NCBI GenBank assembly: GCA_016707585.1
Contig: JADJHL010000008.1
Span: 806,001 to 870,000 of the forward strand
DNA: 64,000 nucleotides
Source: Ignavibacteriales bacterium
GTDB lineage: Bacteria; Bacteroidota; Ignavibacteria; Ignavibacteriales; Ignavibacteriaceae
Direction of reading: 5' to 3'
The notes under the pieces are model-generated. The model was not told where the DNA came from. It searched no databases and saw nothing but the letters and a program-made list of their open reading frames with translations. Shown piece after piece: positions 49,678 to 58,426 of the stretch. The position numbers were made by a program, and so were the translations under genes. Each line of letters begins with the position of its first letter. Positions within the stretch are counted from its first letter, which is position 1.

Positions 49678-51045
49678 ATGAAAAAAGTTTTAATCTTTCT
49701 TGCTGTTCTAATTGTCTCCATTTACCCTCAATCATTAAAAACAAAGCTTGATAAAGTATTAAAAGATAAATTCTTTGAAAGTTGTTTAGTTTCAATTCAG
49801 GTTGAAGATTTAACTGCAAACAAAATTTTATTTAAGAAGAATGAAAAAATGTTGTTGCGTCCAGCATCAAATATGAAAGTAATTACTTCGACCGCCGGAT
49901 TATTATATCTGGATCCTGATTATGAGTTTAAAACTGATTTGTATTACGATGGGTTTGTATCCAATGATACTCTTTATGGAAATATTTTTGTTGTTGGTGG
50001 ATGTGATCCAGATTTTGTTACACAAGATATATCCACTTTTGTTGATGCAATTAAATCATTAAATGTTTCAGTAATTAATGGAAACATAATTGGTGATGTT
50101 TCGTTTAAAGATTCATTGTATTGGGGTAAAGGTTGGATGTGGGATGATGATCCATCATCCGATGCGCCATATTTGGGCGCATTGAATATAAATGATAATT
50201 GTGTTGAGGTAAGTTATGATAGCAAAGAAAAACTATTCAATACAAATCCAAAAACAAAATTTGTAGATGTTAAAAGAATCGAAAATGATGTAGAACTTTT
50301 CATTGATCGAAACTGGTTAGAAAGAAAAAATGAAATTTTAATTGTTGGTAAAGATGACAAGAAATCATACACAACTAAAGTTAATGTTCTCAATCCGGAA
50401 TTGTACTTTTTGCAAGTTTTTTCTGAAGTTCTTGATTCAAATAATGTTATAATTCTTGGGAGAATAGAATCACATAAGATTTCTGAAAATGCACTTTATC
50501 TTACTTCAGAATCAAGAAAATATTCGGATGTAATTATTAATCTGAATAAAGAAAGTGATAATCTAAGTGCTGAAATGACGTTGCTCGCACTTGCTGAAAA
50601 GTATTATGGGAAACCTGCTACAGCAAAAAATGGAATAAATGTTGTTGAAAAAATGATAGAAGAAATTGAATTAAATTCAGAAGATTATCGTTTAGTGGAT
50701 GGTTCAGGAGTTTCACATTATAATGTTGTAAGTGCTGAATTGATTGTTAAAATTCTAAAATATGTTTTTAATCAAAAACCTGAATTATATGAAATACTAT
50801 ATAATTCATTTCCAATTGCTGGAGTTGATGGAACACTTGAATACAGAATGAAAAATACATCAGCAGAAAAAAATGTGCATGCTAAAACTGGAACCTTATC
50901 CGGGGTGAGCACTCTTTCTGGTTATTTAACAACAAAAAATAATCATACGATAGCATTCTCAATCTTAATGCAGAACTATGTTGGATCCTCAACAAAAGCA
51001 AAAGAATTTCAGGATGAGATTTGTAAAATATTATCAAATTACTAA
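49678..51045 (+). CDS. dacB: D-alanyl-D-alanine carboxypeptidase/endopeptidase (PBP4, S13 family)
   Basis: 455 residues with a signal peptide (1-18). The three penicillin-binding motifs are in place: SxxK as SNMK in RPASNMKVITSTAGL, SxN as SDN in NKESDNLSAEMTLLAL, and KTG in VHAKTGTLSGVSTLSG. The long insert between the first two motifs, with two or three small domains, is the PBP4/DacB hallmark. It trims peptidoglycan peptides in the periplasm. Confidence 0.93.
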   Translation: MKKVLIFLAVLIVSIYPQSLKTKLDKVLKDKFFESCLVSIQVEDLTANKILFKKNEKMLLRPASNMKVITSTAGLLYLDPDYEFKTDLYYDGFVSNDTLYGNIFVVGGCDPDFVTQDISTFVDAIKSLNVSVINGNIIGDVSFKDSLYWGKGWMWDDDPSSDAPYLGALNINDNCVEVSYDSKEKLFNTNPKTKFVDVKRIENDVELFIDRNWLERKNEILIVGKDDKKSYTTKVNVLNPELYFLQVFSEVLDSNNVIILGRIESHKISENALYLTSESRKYSDVIINLNKESDNLSAEMTLLALAEKYYGKPATAKNGINVVEKMIEEIELNSEDYRLVDGSGVSHYNVVSAELIVKILKYVFNQKPELYEILYNSFPIAGVDGTLEYRMKNTSAEKNVHAKTGTLSGVSTLSGYLTTKNNHTIAFSILMQNYVGSSTKAKEFQDEICKILSNY

Positions 51046-51056
51046 CAAGTATAATT

Positions 51057-51899
51057 ATGAAATCATACAAAGAATATATTATAACAGCTGAGCCATTTAA
51101 CGTAGAAATTCTCAGTTCAATTTTATGGGAATTAAATATTGATGGAATAAATGAAGAAGTTAATTGTCTTAAAGTATTTGCTCAAGATGAAAATGTAACG
51201 ACTACATCAATTCAGGATGAACTAAAACATTTACAAGAAAATAAATTGTTGCGTGAATTTTCTGTCCAGGAAAATTTTATTGTAGAAAAAAACTGGAATG
51301 AAGAATGGGAAAAGAGCAGGGAAGTTGTTCATGTTTCTGATAAAATTGTCATCAAACCTACGTTTAAAGTATACGAAGCTAAAGTAAATGAAATCGTTTT
51401 AACTCTTGATCCTAAAATGTCATTCGGTACTGGAGATCATCAAACAACAAGAATTTGTCTTATGTTTATTGAAATGTATTTAAAATCTGGAATGAAAGTT
51501 CTTGATGCAGGCTCTGGAACAGCAATTCTTGGTATCACTGCGGCTAAACTTGGTGCTGAAAGCGTAATTGCTTTTGATATTGATGATTGGTGTTATGATA
51601 ATGGAATTGAAAATACTCAATTAAATAATGTTGTTGATAAAGTTGAAATAAGAAAATGTGAGTTGAATGATATTAAAGAAAATGATTTTGATATGATAAT
51701 TGCAAATATTCAAAAAAATATTTTATTAGAACTTATTGATGGTTTTAAATACAGAATAAAAACTAATGGAATATTAATTCTTTCTGGCTTGCTTGAAATT
51801 GATAAAAACGCAATCGTTTCAAGATATTCAGAACTTGGATTTAAGGAAGTTGATTATTTAAAAATGGATGAATGGATTGGAATAGTTTTCAAGAAATAA
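51057..51899 (+). CDS. prmA: Ribosomal protein L11 methyltransferase PrmA
   Basis: 280 residues. An N-terminal recognition domain (ITAEPFNVEILSSILWELN) leads to MSFGTGDHQTTRICL and the SAM site VLDAGSGTAILGITAAKLG, then the catalytic IIANIQKNILLEL stretch (the family normally has N[IL] near this position). It trimethylates L11 using SAM. It follows dacB by 11 bases and is closed by a strong terminator. Confidence 0.95.
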   Translation: MKSYKEYIITAEPFNVEILSSILWELNIDGINEEVNCLKVFAQDENVTTTSIQDELKHLQENKLLREFSVQENFIVEKNWNEEWEKSREVVHVSDKIVIKPTFKVYEAKVNEIVLTLDPKMSFGTGDHQTTRICLMFIEMYLKSGMKVLDAGSGTAILGITAAKLGAESVIAFDIDDWCYDNGIENTQLNNVVDKVEIRKCELNDIKENDFDMIIANIQKNILLELIDGFKYRIKTNGILILSGLLEIDKNAIVSRYSELGFKEVDYLKMDEWIGIVFKK

Positions 51900-51905
51900 T
51901 TTAAA

Positions 51906-51935
51906 AAAACTCCAGCTAAATTTAGCTGGAGTTTT
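51906..51935. terminator. Bidirectional terminator after prmA
   Basis: AAAACTCCAGCTAAA (51906-51920) pairs perfectly with TTTAGCTGGAGTTTT (51921-51935). It lies between convergent prmA and the small secreted gene, ending both. Confidence 0.92.
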
Positions 51936-51944
51936 ATTAAGTTT

Positions 51945-52340
51945 TTAATCTTTTTCTATCTCAACGGTTCCAGAAGCAACATATTCATTATTGCAATAAT
52001 CATAAACCTCAATATTGTATTTGCCAGATTTATAAAATGTAATCTGTTTGTAAAACCACGACCAATTGTATTCAGTATCTATCGTAATTGTATTTTCATA
52101 TTTTCCATTACGATATATTTCAAATCCAACTTCTCCGCAATCAATTTCATACGGAAGTTGAACTAAGACATTAAGATATCCGCCGCCGGAAGGGATTGTG
52201 AACACTGAACTTTCGCTTATCGGTTCACCATCATCATCAACTCCTTCACAAAAATAAACTGATTGCGCAGATGTGTTATCCACTAATGCAAAAGCAATTA
52301 AAATTGCAACTATAGAAAAAAGGTACTTTAATGTTTTCAT
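51945..52340 (-). CDS. Small secreted beta-rich protein of unknown function
   Basis: 131 residues. The signal peptide (1-25) ends NTSAQ. The mature ~105 residues contain four Cys (FCEG, EIDCGE, YDYCNN and neighbours), which may form disulfides. Alternating aromatic-rich strands suggest an Ig-like or carbohydrate-binding-like sandwich (FYKSGKYNIEVYDYCNNEY). No known family is recognised. It lies alone in a short minus-strand unit beside the amidohydrolase. Confidence 0.7.
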   Translation of the reverse strand: MKTLKYLFSIVAILIAFALVDNTSAQSVYFCEGVDDDGEPISESSVFTIPSGGGYLNVLVQLPYEIDCGEVGFEIYRNGKYENTITIDTEYNWSWFYKQITFYKSGKYNIEVYDYCNNEYVASGTVEIEKD

Positions 52341-52414
52341 ATAATTTCCTTTGTTTGTTAATTGGAAACTAGAGTCATTTTTACCATTAATAAATAAGTA
52401 ATATGCCGTATTTA

Positions 52415-54075
52415 TTAGTTTTCTATCAATTGATAAATAATTTTTCCATCAAAAACTGTTAGTTCAACTTTCACGTCTTTTATCTTAACCGGATCTATGC
52501 TTAAAATATCATCGCTCAAAATTATTAAATCAGCAAGTTTCCCAATCTCAATACTTCCTTTAATATTTTCCTCAAATGACGCATAAGCTGAATTTAATGT
52601 ATAACATTTAATTGCTTCTTCAACTGAGATTTTCTGTCCCGGTATCCAGCCATCAGGATTTTTTTCATCCAGAGTTCTTCTTGTTACCGCTGCATAAATT
52701 CCAAGTAAAGGATTTAGTGGTGCAACATACCAATCAGTACCAAAACACAATTTTACTCCAGCATCCAAAAATGATTTAAATGGATAAGTATATTTTATTC
52801 TCTCTGGCCCAATTCTCTTTTCAGCCCAAACTCCATCATCAATGCAATGATAAGGCTGAACTGAAGCAATTACTCCGAGCTCTGCAAACCGTTTTATATC
52901 TTCAAATCTTACGTGCTGCGAATGTTCAACTCTAAATCTTCTATCCCATTTAGGATTTTCATTTATGATTTTTTCATACAAATCCAGCATATAAGAATTT
53001 GCTCTGTCGCCAATAGCATGTACTGAAAGCTGTAGATGATTTTTATCTGCATCCAAACTCCACTTTTCTAAACTACCATCAGTAATTATATCCATTGGTA
53101 AACCAAATGTTGTAGTATCTTGATTATATTTATCAAAAAACCATGCTGTACTTGAGCCAAGTGAACCATCAGCAAATGCTTTTAGCGATCCCATTTTTAT
53201 TAAATAATCACCAAAGCCAATTTTAATATCATTATCAACATGATTTTTGTAATCAGCAATTGGCCAGCGAGTAAATATTCTGCAAGAAAGTTTCCCTTCA
53301 TTTTTTGCTTTTGAAATGCATCGAGTGAAGCTTGATAAGTAATATCCTGCACACTTGTAATTCCTAATCTTTTTGCTTCTTCAAGTGACGCAAGTAATGC
53401 TGTATAATTTTCTTCTGGTGTTGGATCAGGAATAAGTTTAGTTATTAAACTCATTGCATTGTCTTTTAAAACACCGGTTGGATCGCCTGTAAGAGGATCT
53501 TTAACTATTAATCCGCCTTCAGGACTTTGAGTATCTTTTGTAATTCCAGCCAAATTTAATGCATAAGAATTTGCAACAGCCATATGCCCATCGAGTCTAT
53601 CAACAAATACTGGTTGATCAGAAACAACCTCATCAATCATTTCTTTTGTCGGTAGATCTTTTGTTTCCCATTTTTCGTGATCCCAATAACCGCCGGTAAT
53701 CCATTTTGCTGGAAATTTTTCTGAGTAAGTTTTTAAAATATTTTTAAACTCTGTTGTTGAAGTTGCAGGACGTAAATCAATGCCAAGCAAGTAAAATCCA
53801 CCGCTAATAAAATGAACATGATTATCATTAAATCCTGGCAACATTAGTTTACCATTTAGATCAATTATTTGAGTTGAAGTATCAAGAAGTTTTTTTGCAC
53901 CATCATTACTTCCAACAAAAATAATTTTATTACCTTCAACAATTATAGATTGTGCAAAAGGTTGAGCTTCGTTTACAGTATAGATTTTTCCATTTACAAA
54001 TGCAGTTTTCATAGTCTGAGCCTGGCCTGTTATTAATATTAAGAATGTTGTGAGAAGTATTTTGATATGTTTCAT
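52415..54075 (-). CDS. Exported amidohydrolase-3 family (YtcJ-like) protein, interrupted by one frameshift
   Basis: The span encodes ~553 residues. The first piece (54075 down to ~53294) has a signal peptide ending TGQAQ. It then has the amidohydrolase features FVNGKIYTVNEAQPFAQSII, MLPGFNDNHVHFISGG with metal-binding HxH, and DGHMAVANSYALNLAG. Reading resumes as LSCRIFTRWPIADY and runs to 52415 with GSLKAFADGSLGSSTAWF, VHAIGDRANS, EHSQHV and GTDWY. One base is missing near the TTT at 53291-53293. These metal-dependent enzymes cleave amide or related bonds in small molecules. Here the protein is exported. Confidence 0.88.
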
Positions 54076-54125
54076 AAAAATCCTTAAGTGTTACTGCTAA
54101 AAATAATGTAGTATTTAAAAAAGAA

Positions 54126-54159
54126 AAAGGATTTAAACCAATAAAGATTTAAATCCTTT
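54126..54159 (-). terminator. Terminator of the Asp-box T9SS gene
   Basis: AAAGGATTTAAA (54126-54137) and TTTAAATCCTTT (54148-54159) form a 12-bp stem. On the minus strand it is followed by a T-rich tract (TTCTTTTTTAAA). Confidence 0.75.
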
Positions 54160-54179
54160 AAAAATTAGAGTAAGAAAAT

Positions 54180-55715
54180 TTATTTGATTAACTGCATTTT
54201 TCTAGTTAATGTAAAATTGTCTGCTTCAATCTTATATAAATAAATTCCACTGGAAAGATTTGAACCATCAAAACTAACGCTGTGTTTACCAACTCCAAAT
54301 TTTGAGTTCACAACTTCAGTAATCTTCTGTCCGATTAAATTATAAACACTGATCTTAACATTAGATTCAATCGGAATGGTAAAATCAATTCTTGTTGTAG
54401 GGTTAAATGGATTTGGATAATTCTGTTCAAGTGAGAATTTTGTTGGAGATATCCCATCAACCTCAACAATATTTGAGTATTCAAACTTACCGTCAAAATC
54501 AATTTGTTTTAATCTGAAAAAACTTTTTCTTGATTGAACTTTATCAATTAAGAAACTATAAGCTTTTTGTTCCGTTGTTGTTCCAAATCCTGAAACAAAT
54601 CCTATCTTAATAAAGTTTTCATTATCGTAACTTCTCTCAACATCAAACCCTTGATTGTTCAATTCAGTTGCTGTATTCCAATTTAGAATAATATTTCCAT
54701 CTATAACATCTGCAGTAAAGGATGTTAATTCAACAGGAATGAAATAAGGGGAGTTTAATTTATAAAATCCACCGCCTTGCGCAGCAAATTGTGTCATTGA
54801 ATCGATAGAAACAACTTGATATCCAGTTGCTGGAATATCAATTGGACGCCAGGTTGCACCAGCGTCGGTAGATCTCCAGCTTCCTGGAGAAGTGGAATAA
54901 CTATTTGCTAAGATTATATTTCCATCTGACTCTTGTATATGAATTCCCCACATATTTATACTTCCAAAGTACGAAACGGTCGTCCAAGTTTGCCCATAAT
55001 TAGTTGATTTCAACATTCCACCGCCGCCGCTCCATTTTGTTGCCCATGCAATTCCAGGGTTTTGAAAATCAACCGCAATTGTCGGAATTTCACCTGAAGT
55101 GCTGTATGTCTGAGACCATGTTACTCCATAATTAGTACTTTTAAAAATTCCTGTTCCATTATCACCTACAAGAATTATCGAAGTGTCAGGAAAAACTTCT
55201 ATGTCACAAGGAGCACTATTTGATCCTACAGTTGTAGAAATTGTTGTCCAGGTTGATCCGAAATCTGTTGAGCGAGAAAAATTAGTTCCGTTCATCATAT
55301 ATAAAGTATCTGGATGTGAAGGATCTTGAGTGATTGGAATTCCAAAAAATGAAAATGAAAGTCCATCAGCAGTAATTGTCCAGGATGCACCAGAATTTGT
55401 AGTCTTAACTACTTTATCTGTACCAGCTTCAATTCCAACTACAATAGTTGATGGATTATAATCATCAACAAGTACACACTTTATTTCTGTTGCTTGAGGT
55501 ACAGCGAGACCCATTTGAGTAAAAGTATCACCACGATCGGTGCTTTTATAAATTGTATTATTTGAACCGTAGTAAACATTATTTGAATTGAATAATTCAA
55601 CATCAATTGGTCCACCTAAACTTGAGCCACTTTGTTTTAATTCCCAAGTATATGTCTGAGGTAAAATTGATGTTGCAAGAAAAACAGAAAGTAAAATGGT
55701 ACAACTAAACTTCAT
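54180..55715 (-). CDS. Secreted Asp-box beta-propeller protein with T9SS sorting domain
   Basis: 511 residues with a signal peptide (ends ILPQ). Six Asp-box/BNR-like repeats are visible (STDRGDTFTQ, TTNSGASWT, STDFGSTWT, STNYGVTWS, STNYGQTWT, STDAGATWR), suggesting a propeller like those of photosystem II stability-factor or sialidase-fold proteins. A linker shared with the 26 kb protein follows (VELTSFTADV, LNNQGFDVERS). The type IX domain is NYPNPFNPTTRIDFTI through KMQLIK. The ligand is unknown. It is a paralogue in layout of the 26-28 kb gene. Confidence 0.88.
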   Translation of the reverse strand: MKFSCTILLSVFLATSILPQTYTWELKQSGSSLGGPIDVELFNSNNVYYGSNNTIYKSTDRGDTFTQMGLAVPQATEIKCVLVDDYNPSTIVVGIEAGTDKVVKTTNSGASWTITADGLSFSFFGIPITQDPSHPDTLYMMNGTNFSRSTDFGSTWTTISTTVGSNSAPCDIEVFPDTSIILVGDNGTGIFKSTNYGVTWSQTYSTSGEIPTIAVDFQNPGIAWATKWSGGGGMLKSTNYGQTWTTVSYFGSINMWGIHIQESDGNIILANSYSTSPGSWRSTDAGATWRPIDIPATGYQVVSIDSMTQFAAQGGGFYKLNSPYFIPVELTSFTADVIDGNIILNWNTATELNNQGFDVERSYDNENFIKIGFVSGFGTTTEQKAYSFLIDKVQSRKSFFRLKQIDFDGKFEYSNIVEVDGISPTKFSLEQNYPNPFNPTTRIDFTIPIESNVKISVYNLIGQKITEVVNSKFGVGKHSVSFDGSNLSSGIYLYKIEADNFTLTRKMQLIK

Positions 55716-55912
55716 GCTACAACCTCGCTGTTATATTATTAAATAATCAGATTTGTTTGTTGAAGATAAAAACAAGAGTAATTATAACAAACAAATTATT
55801 CAGTTAAATAAAAAAAAGAATGTTAACTATATCAAAACTTGTGCTTATTCATTAGCATACATTAAATAATATTTTTACTTTCGAGTAATCAAAATTAAAA
55901 CTTAGGATAAGC

Positions 55913-56635
55913 ATGAATTTAGATGTTCTTGTTTTTGCTGCTCATCCAGATGATGCAGAACTTGGTATGGGAGGAACCATTGCCAAACTAACTAAAAATA
56001 ATTTAAAAGTCGGTATTGTCGATTTAACTAAAGGTGAATTAGGCACAAGAGGTACTGCTGAATCACGACAACGAGAAGCTTTTAATGCTGGCATTGCACT
56101 TAAAATTGCATTAAGAGAAAATTTAGAAATTCCCGATGGTGATATTAAAAACACCAAAGAAAATCTTTTGAAAGTAATTGTTGAGATTAGAAGATACAAA
56201 CCTAAAATAGTTTTTGCTCCATATTTTAATGATAGACATCCTGATCATATCGAAGCAAGTAATCTGATAAAAAGAGCAATGTTTTCTACAGGATTATCAA
56301 AGATTAAAACATTTGATAAGGAAGTTCCGCAAAATCATTTTAGGCCAGCTAAACTATTTTATTATATGCAATCATATACTTTTGATCCCACTGTTATTGT
56401 AGATATTTCTGATTCATTTGATTTAAAAATGAAATCTGTGGAATGTTACAGTTCACAATTTCATAATCCTAAAAGTAAAGAACCGGAAACATTTATAAGT
56501 CGACCAGAATTTATTAATTATATTAAATCACGTGCAGAGTTTTACGGCTTTGCTATTCATAAAACTTACGGTGAACCATTTTTCTGCGAAGAAAAAATTG
56601 AACTTGATTTAGTTACTTTGTTAAGTAAACATTGA
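55913..56635 (+). CDS. bshB1: Bacillithiol biosynthesis deacetylase BshB1
   Basis: 240 residues. LmbE/PIG-L fold: VLVFAAHPDDAELGMGGTIA provides the AHPDD zinc ligands, with GELGTRGTAESRQREAF and NDRHPDHIEASNL downstream. The C-terminal YSSQFHNPKSKEP and YGFAIHKTYGEPF match the BshB1 subfamily. It deacetylates GlcNAc-malate to GlcN-malate, the middle step to bacillithiol, so this organism probably uses bacillithiol as a redox thiol. It is followed 51 bases later by pckA. Confidence 0.93.
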   Translation: MNLDVLVFAAHPDDAELGMGGTIAKLTKNNLKVGIVDLTKGELGTRGTAESRQREAFNAGIALKIALRENLEIPDGDIKNTKENLLKVIVEIRRYKPKIVFAPYFNDRHPDHIEASNLIKRAMFSTGLSKIKTFDKEVPQNHFRPAKLFYYMQSYTFDPTVIVDISDSFDLKMKSVECYSSQFHNPKSKEPETFISRPEFINYIKSRAEFYGFAIHKTYGEPFFCEEKIELDLVTLLSKH

Positions 56636-56686
56636 ACTGAATAAAATATTTTTGTAAAACAAAATCATTTAATAAAAGGAAGAATA

Positions 56687-58288
56687 ATGATAAGAAAAGT
56701 TAAGTTGATGGAAGAATTAGAAAAGATCGGAATAAAAAATACGCGAGAAGTATTTTATAATTATGGTACTCCAGCACTTTATGAGCAAGTTATAAGACGA
56801 CGCGAAGGATTACTAGCACACTTGGGACCATTAGTTGTAAGAACAGGTTATCATACTGGCAGAAGTCCAAATGATAAATTTATTGTTCGCGAATCAGAGA
56901 GTGAAAAAAATATTTGGTGGGGCAAAGTAAATAAAGGGATGAGTCAAGAATGTGCAGACAGATTGTACATGAAAATGTTGGCTTATATTCAGGGAAAAGA
57001 TCTTTATGTAGAAGATTGTTATGCAAGTGCGGATGAAAAACATAAAATTGGAATTCGTGTTGTTACAGAAAACGCATGGCACACTTTGTTTGCTCGTAAT
57101 ATGTTTAGACGATATGAAAATGATGAAGAGTTAGCTAAGCATAAAACTGATTTTACAATTATTCAAATGCCAAATTTTCATGCTGATCGTGAAGTTGATT
57201 GCACAAACTCAGAAGTTTTTATTCTCTTAAACTTTGCAAACAAATTAGTTTTAATAGGCGGAACAAGTTATGCCGGTGAAATTAAAAAATCAGTTTTTAC
57301 AATTATGAATTATCTGATGCCATTACGCGGAGTAATGTCTATGCATTGTTCTGCAAATGTGGGTAAAGATAATGATGTTGCTTTATTCTTTGGATTAAGT
57401 GGAACAGGTAAAACAACTTTATCTGCTGATCCAAACAGAAAACTTATTGGTGATGATGAGCATGGCTGGAGTGATGATGGAGTTTTCAATTACGAAGGTG
57501 GTTGTTATGCAAAAGTTATTAAGCTTTCTGCGGAAGCTGAACCAGAGATTTATGAATGTACAAGAAAATTTGGTACAGTTTTAGAAAATGTTCAGATAGA
57601 TGCTCATTCTCGTCGATTAGATTTGGATGATGAAACGTTTACAGAAAACACACGAGCTGCATATCCGTTAACTCATTTATCAAACATAGTTGAAGAAGGA
57701 AAAGCTGGACATCCAAAAAACATTATTATGCTTACTGCTGATGCATTTGGTGTGTTGCCTCCAATTTCAAAACTAACAACAGAACAAGCAATGTATCATT
57801 TTATTTCTGGTTATACAGCTAAGGTTGCTGGAACCGAAAAAGGTGTAACAGAACCAAAAGCAACATTCAGTACTTGCTTTGGAGCTCCATTTATGGCACT
57901 TCATCCGAGTGTTTATGCAAATTTGCTTGGAGATAAAATTGTAAAGCACAATGTTAATTGCTGGTTAGTAAATACTGGCTGGACAGGTGGAGCTTACGGA
58001 GTAGGAAGCAGAATGAAAATAAAATATACTCGTGCAATGTTAACAGCAGCGTTGGAAGGTAAACTTGATATTGTTGAATATGTTAAAGATCCATTTTTTA
58101 ATTTAATGGTTCCACAAAGCTGTCCTGATGTTCCAAATGAAGTACTGAATCCTAAAAATACTTGGACCGATAAAAAAGCATATGATGAACAAGCTAAAAA
58201 ACTTGCAAATATGTTTGTAGAAAATTTCAAAGAATATTCTGAAGGTACTTCTGAAGCAATTAAAAACGCTGGACCAAATAAATTCTAA
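56687..58288 (+). CDS. pckA: ATP-dependent phosphoenolpyruvate carboxykinase (copy 2)
   Basis: 533 residues with AAAGGAAG ahead of the ATG. It has the same motif set as the copy at 23-25 kb: HTGRSPNDKFIVRE, GGTSYAGEIKKSVFTIMNYL, GLSGTGKTTLSADPNRKLIG, DDEHGWSDDGVFNYEGG, NTGWTGGAYGVGSRM. It interconverts oxaloacetate and PEP with ATP. It keeps the HTGRSP motif at the position where copy 1 reads HTARAA, so copy 2 is closer to the canonical sequence. It is followed by its own terminator and then by acs. Confidence 0.95.
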   Translation: MIRKVKLMEELEKIGIKNTREVFYNYGTPALYEQVIRRREGLLAHLGPLVVRTGYHTGRSPNDKFIVRESESEKNIWWGKVNKGMSQECADRLYMKMLAYIQGKDLYVEDCYASADEKHKIGIRVVTENAWHTLFARNMFRRYENDEELAKHKTDFTIIQMPNFHADREVDCTNSEVFILLNFANKLVLIGGTSYAGEIKKSVFTIMNYLMPLRGVMSMHCSANVGKDNDVALFFGLSGTGKTTLSADPNRKLIGDDEHGWSDDGVFNYEGGCYAKVIKLSAEAEPEIYECTRKFGTVLENVQIDAHSRRLDLDDETFTENTRAAYPLTHLSNIVEEGKAGHPKNIIMLTADAFGVLPPISKLTTEQAMYHFISGYTAKVAGTEKGVTEPKATFSTCFGAPFMALHPSVYANLLGDKIVKHNVNCWLVNTGWTGGAYGVGSRMKIKYTRAMLTAALEGKLDIVEYVKDPFFNLMVPQSCPDVPNEVLNPKNTWTDKKAYDEQAKKLANMFVENFKEYSEGTSEAIKNAGPNKF

Positions 58289-58294
58289 CTCTTA

Positions 58295-58320
58295 TGCGGA
58301 ACTGAAAAATCAGTTCCGCA
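58295..58320 (+). terminator. Terminator of pckA copy 2
   Basis: TGCGGAACTGA (58295-58305) pairs perfectly with TCAGTTCCGCA (58310-58320) around AAAA, followed by ATTCTTTTCTT. Confidence 0.85.
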
Positions 58321-58426
58321 ATTCTTTTCTTAAAAATTACTCAATTGTTTTATTGTTTCTAACCAAAACAACTTATAATTTCATCACGAAAAATTATTTC
58401 ATCATCATTTAATTCAGGAGCATATT

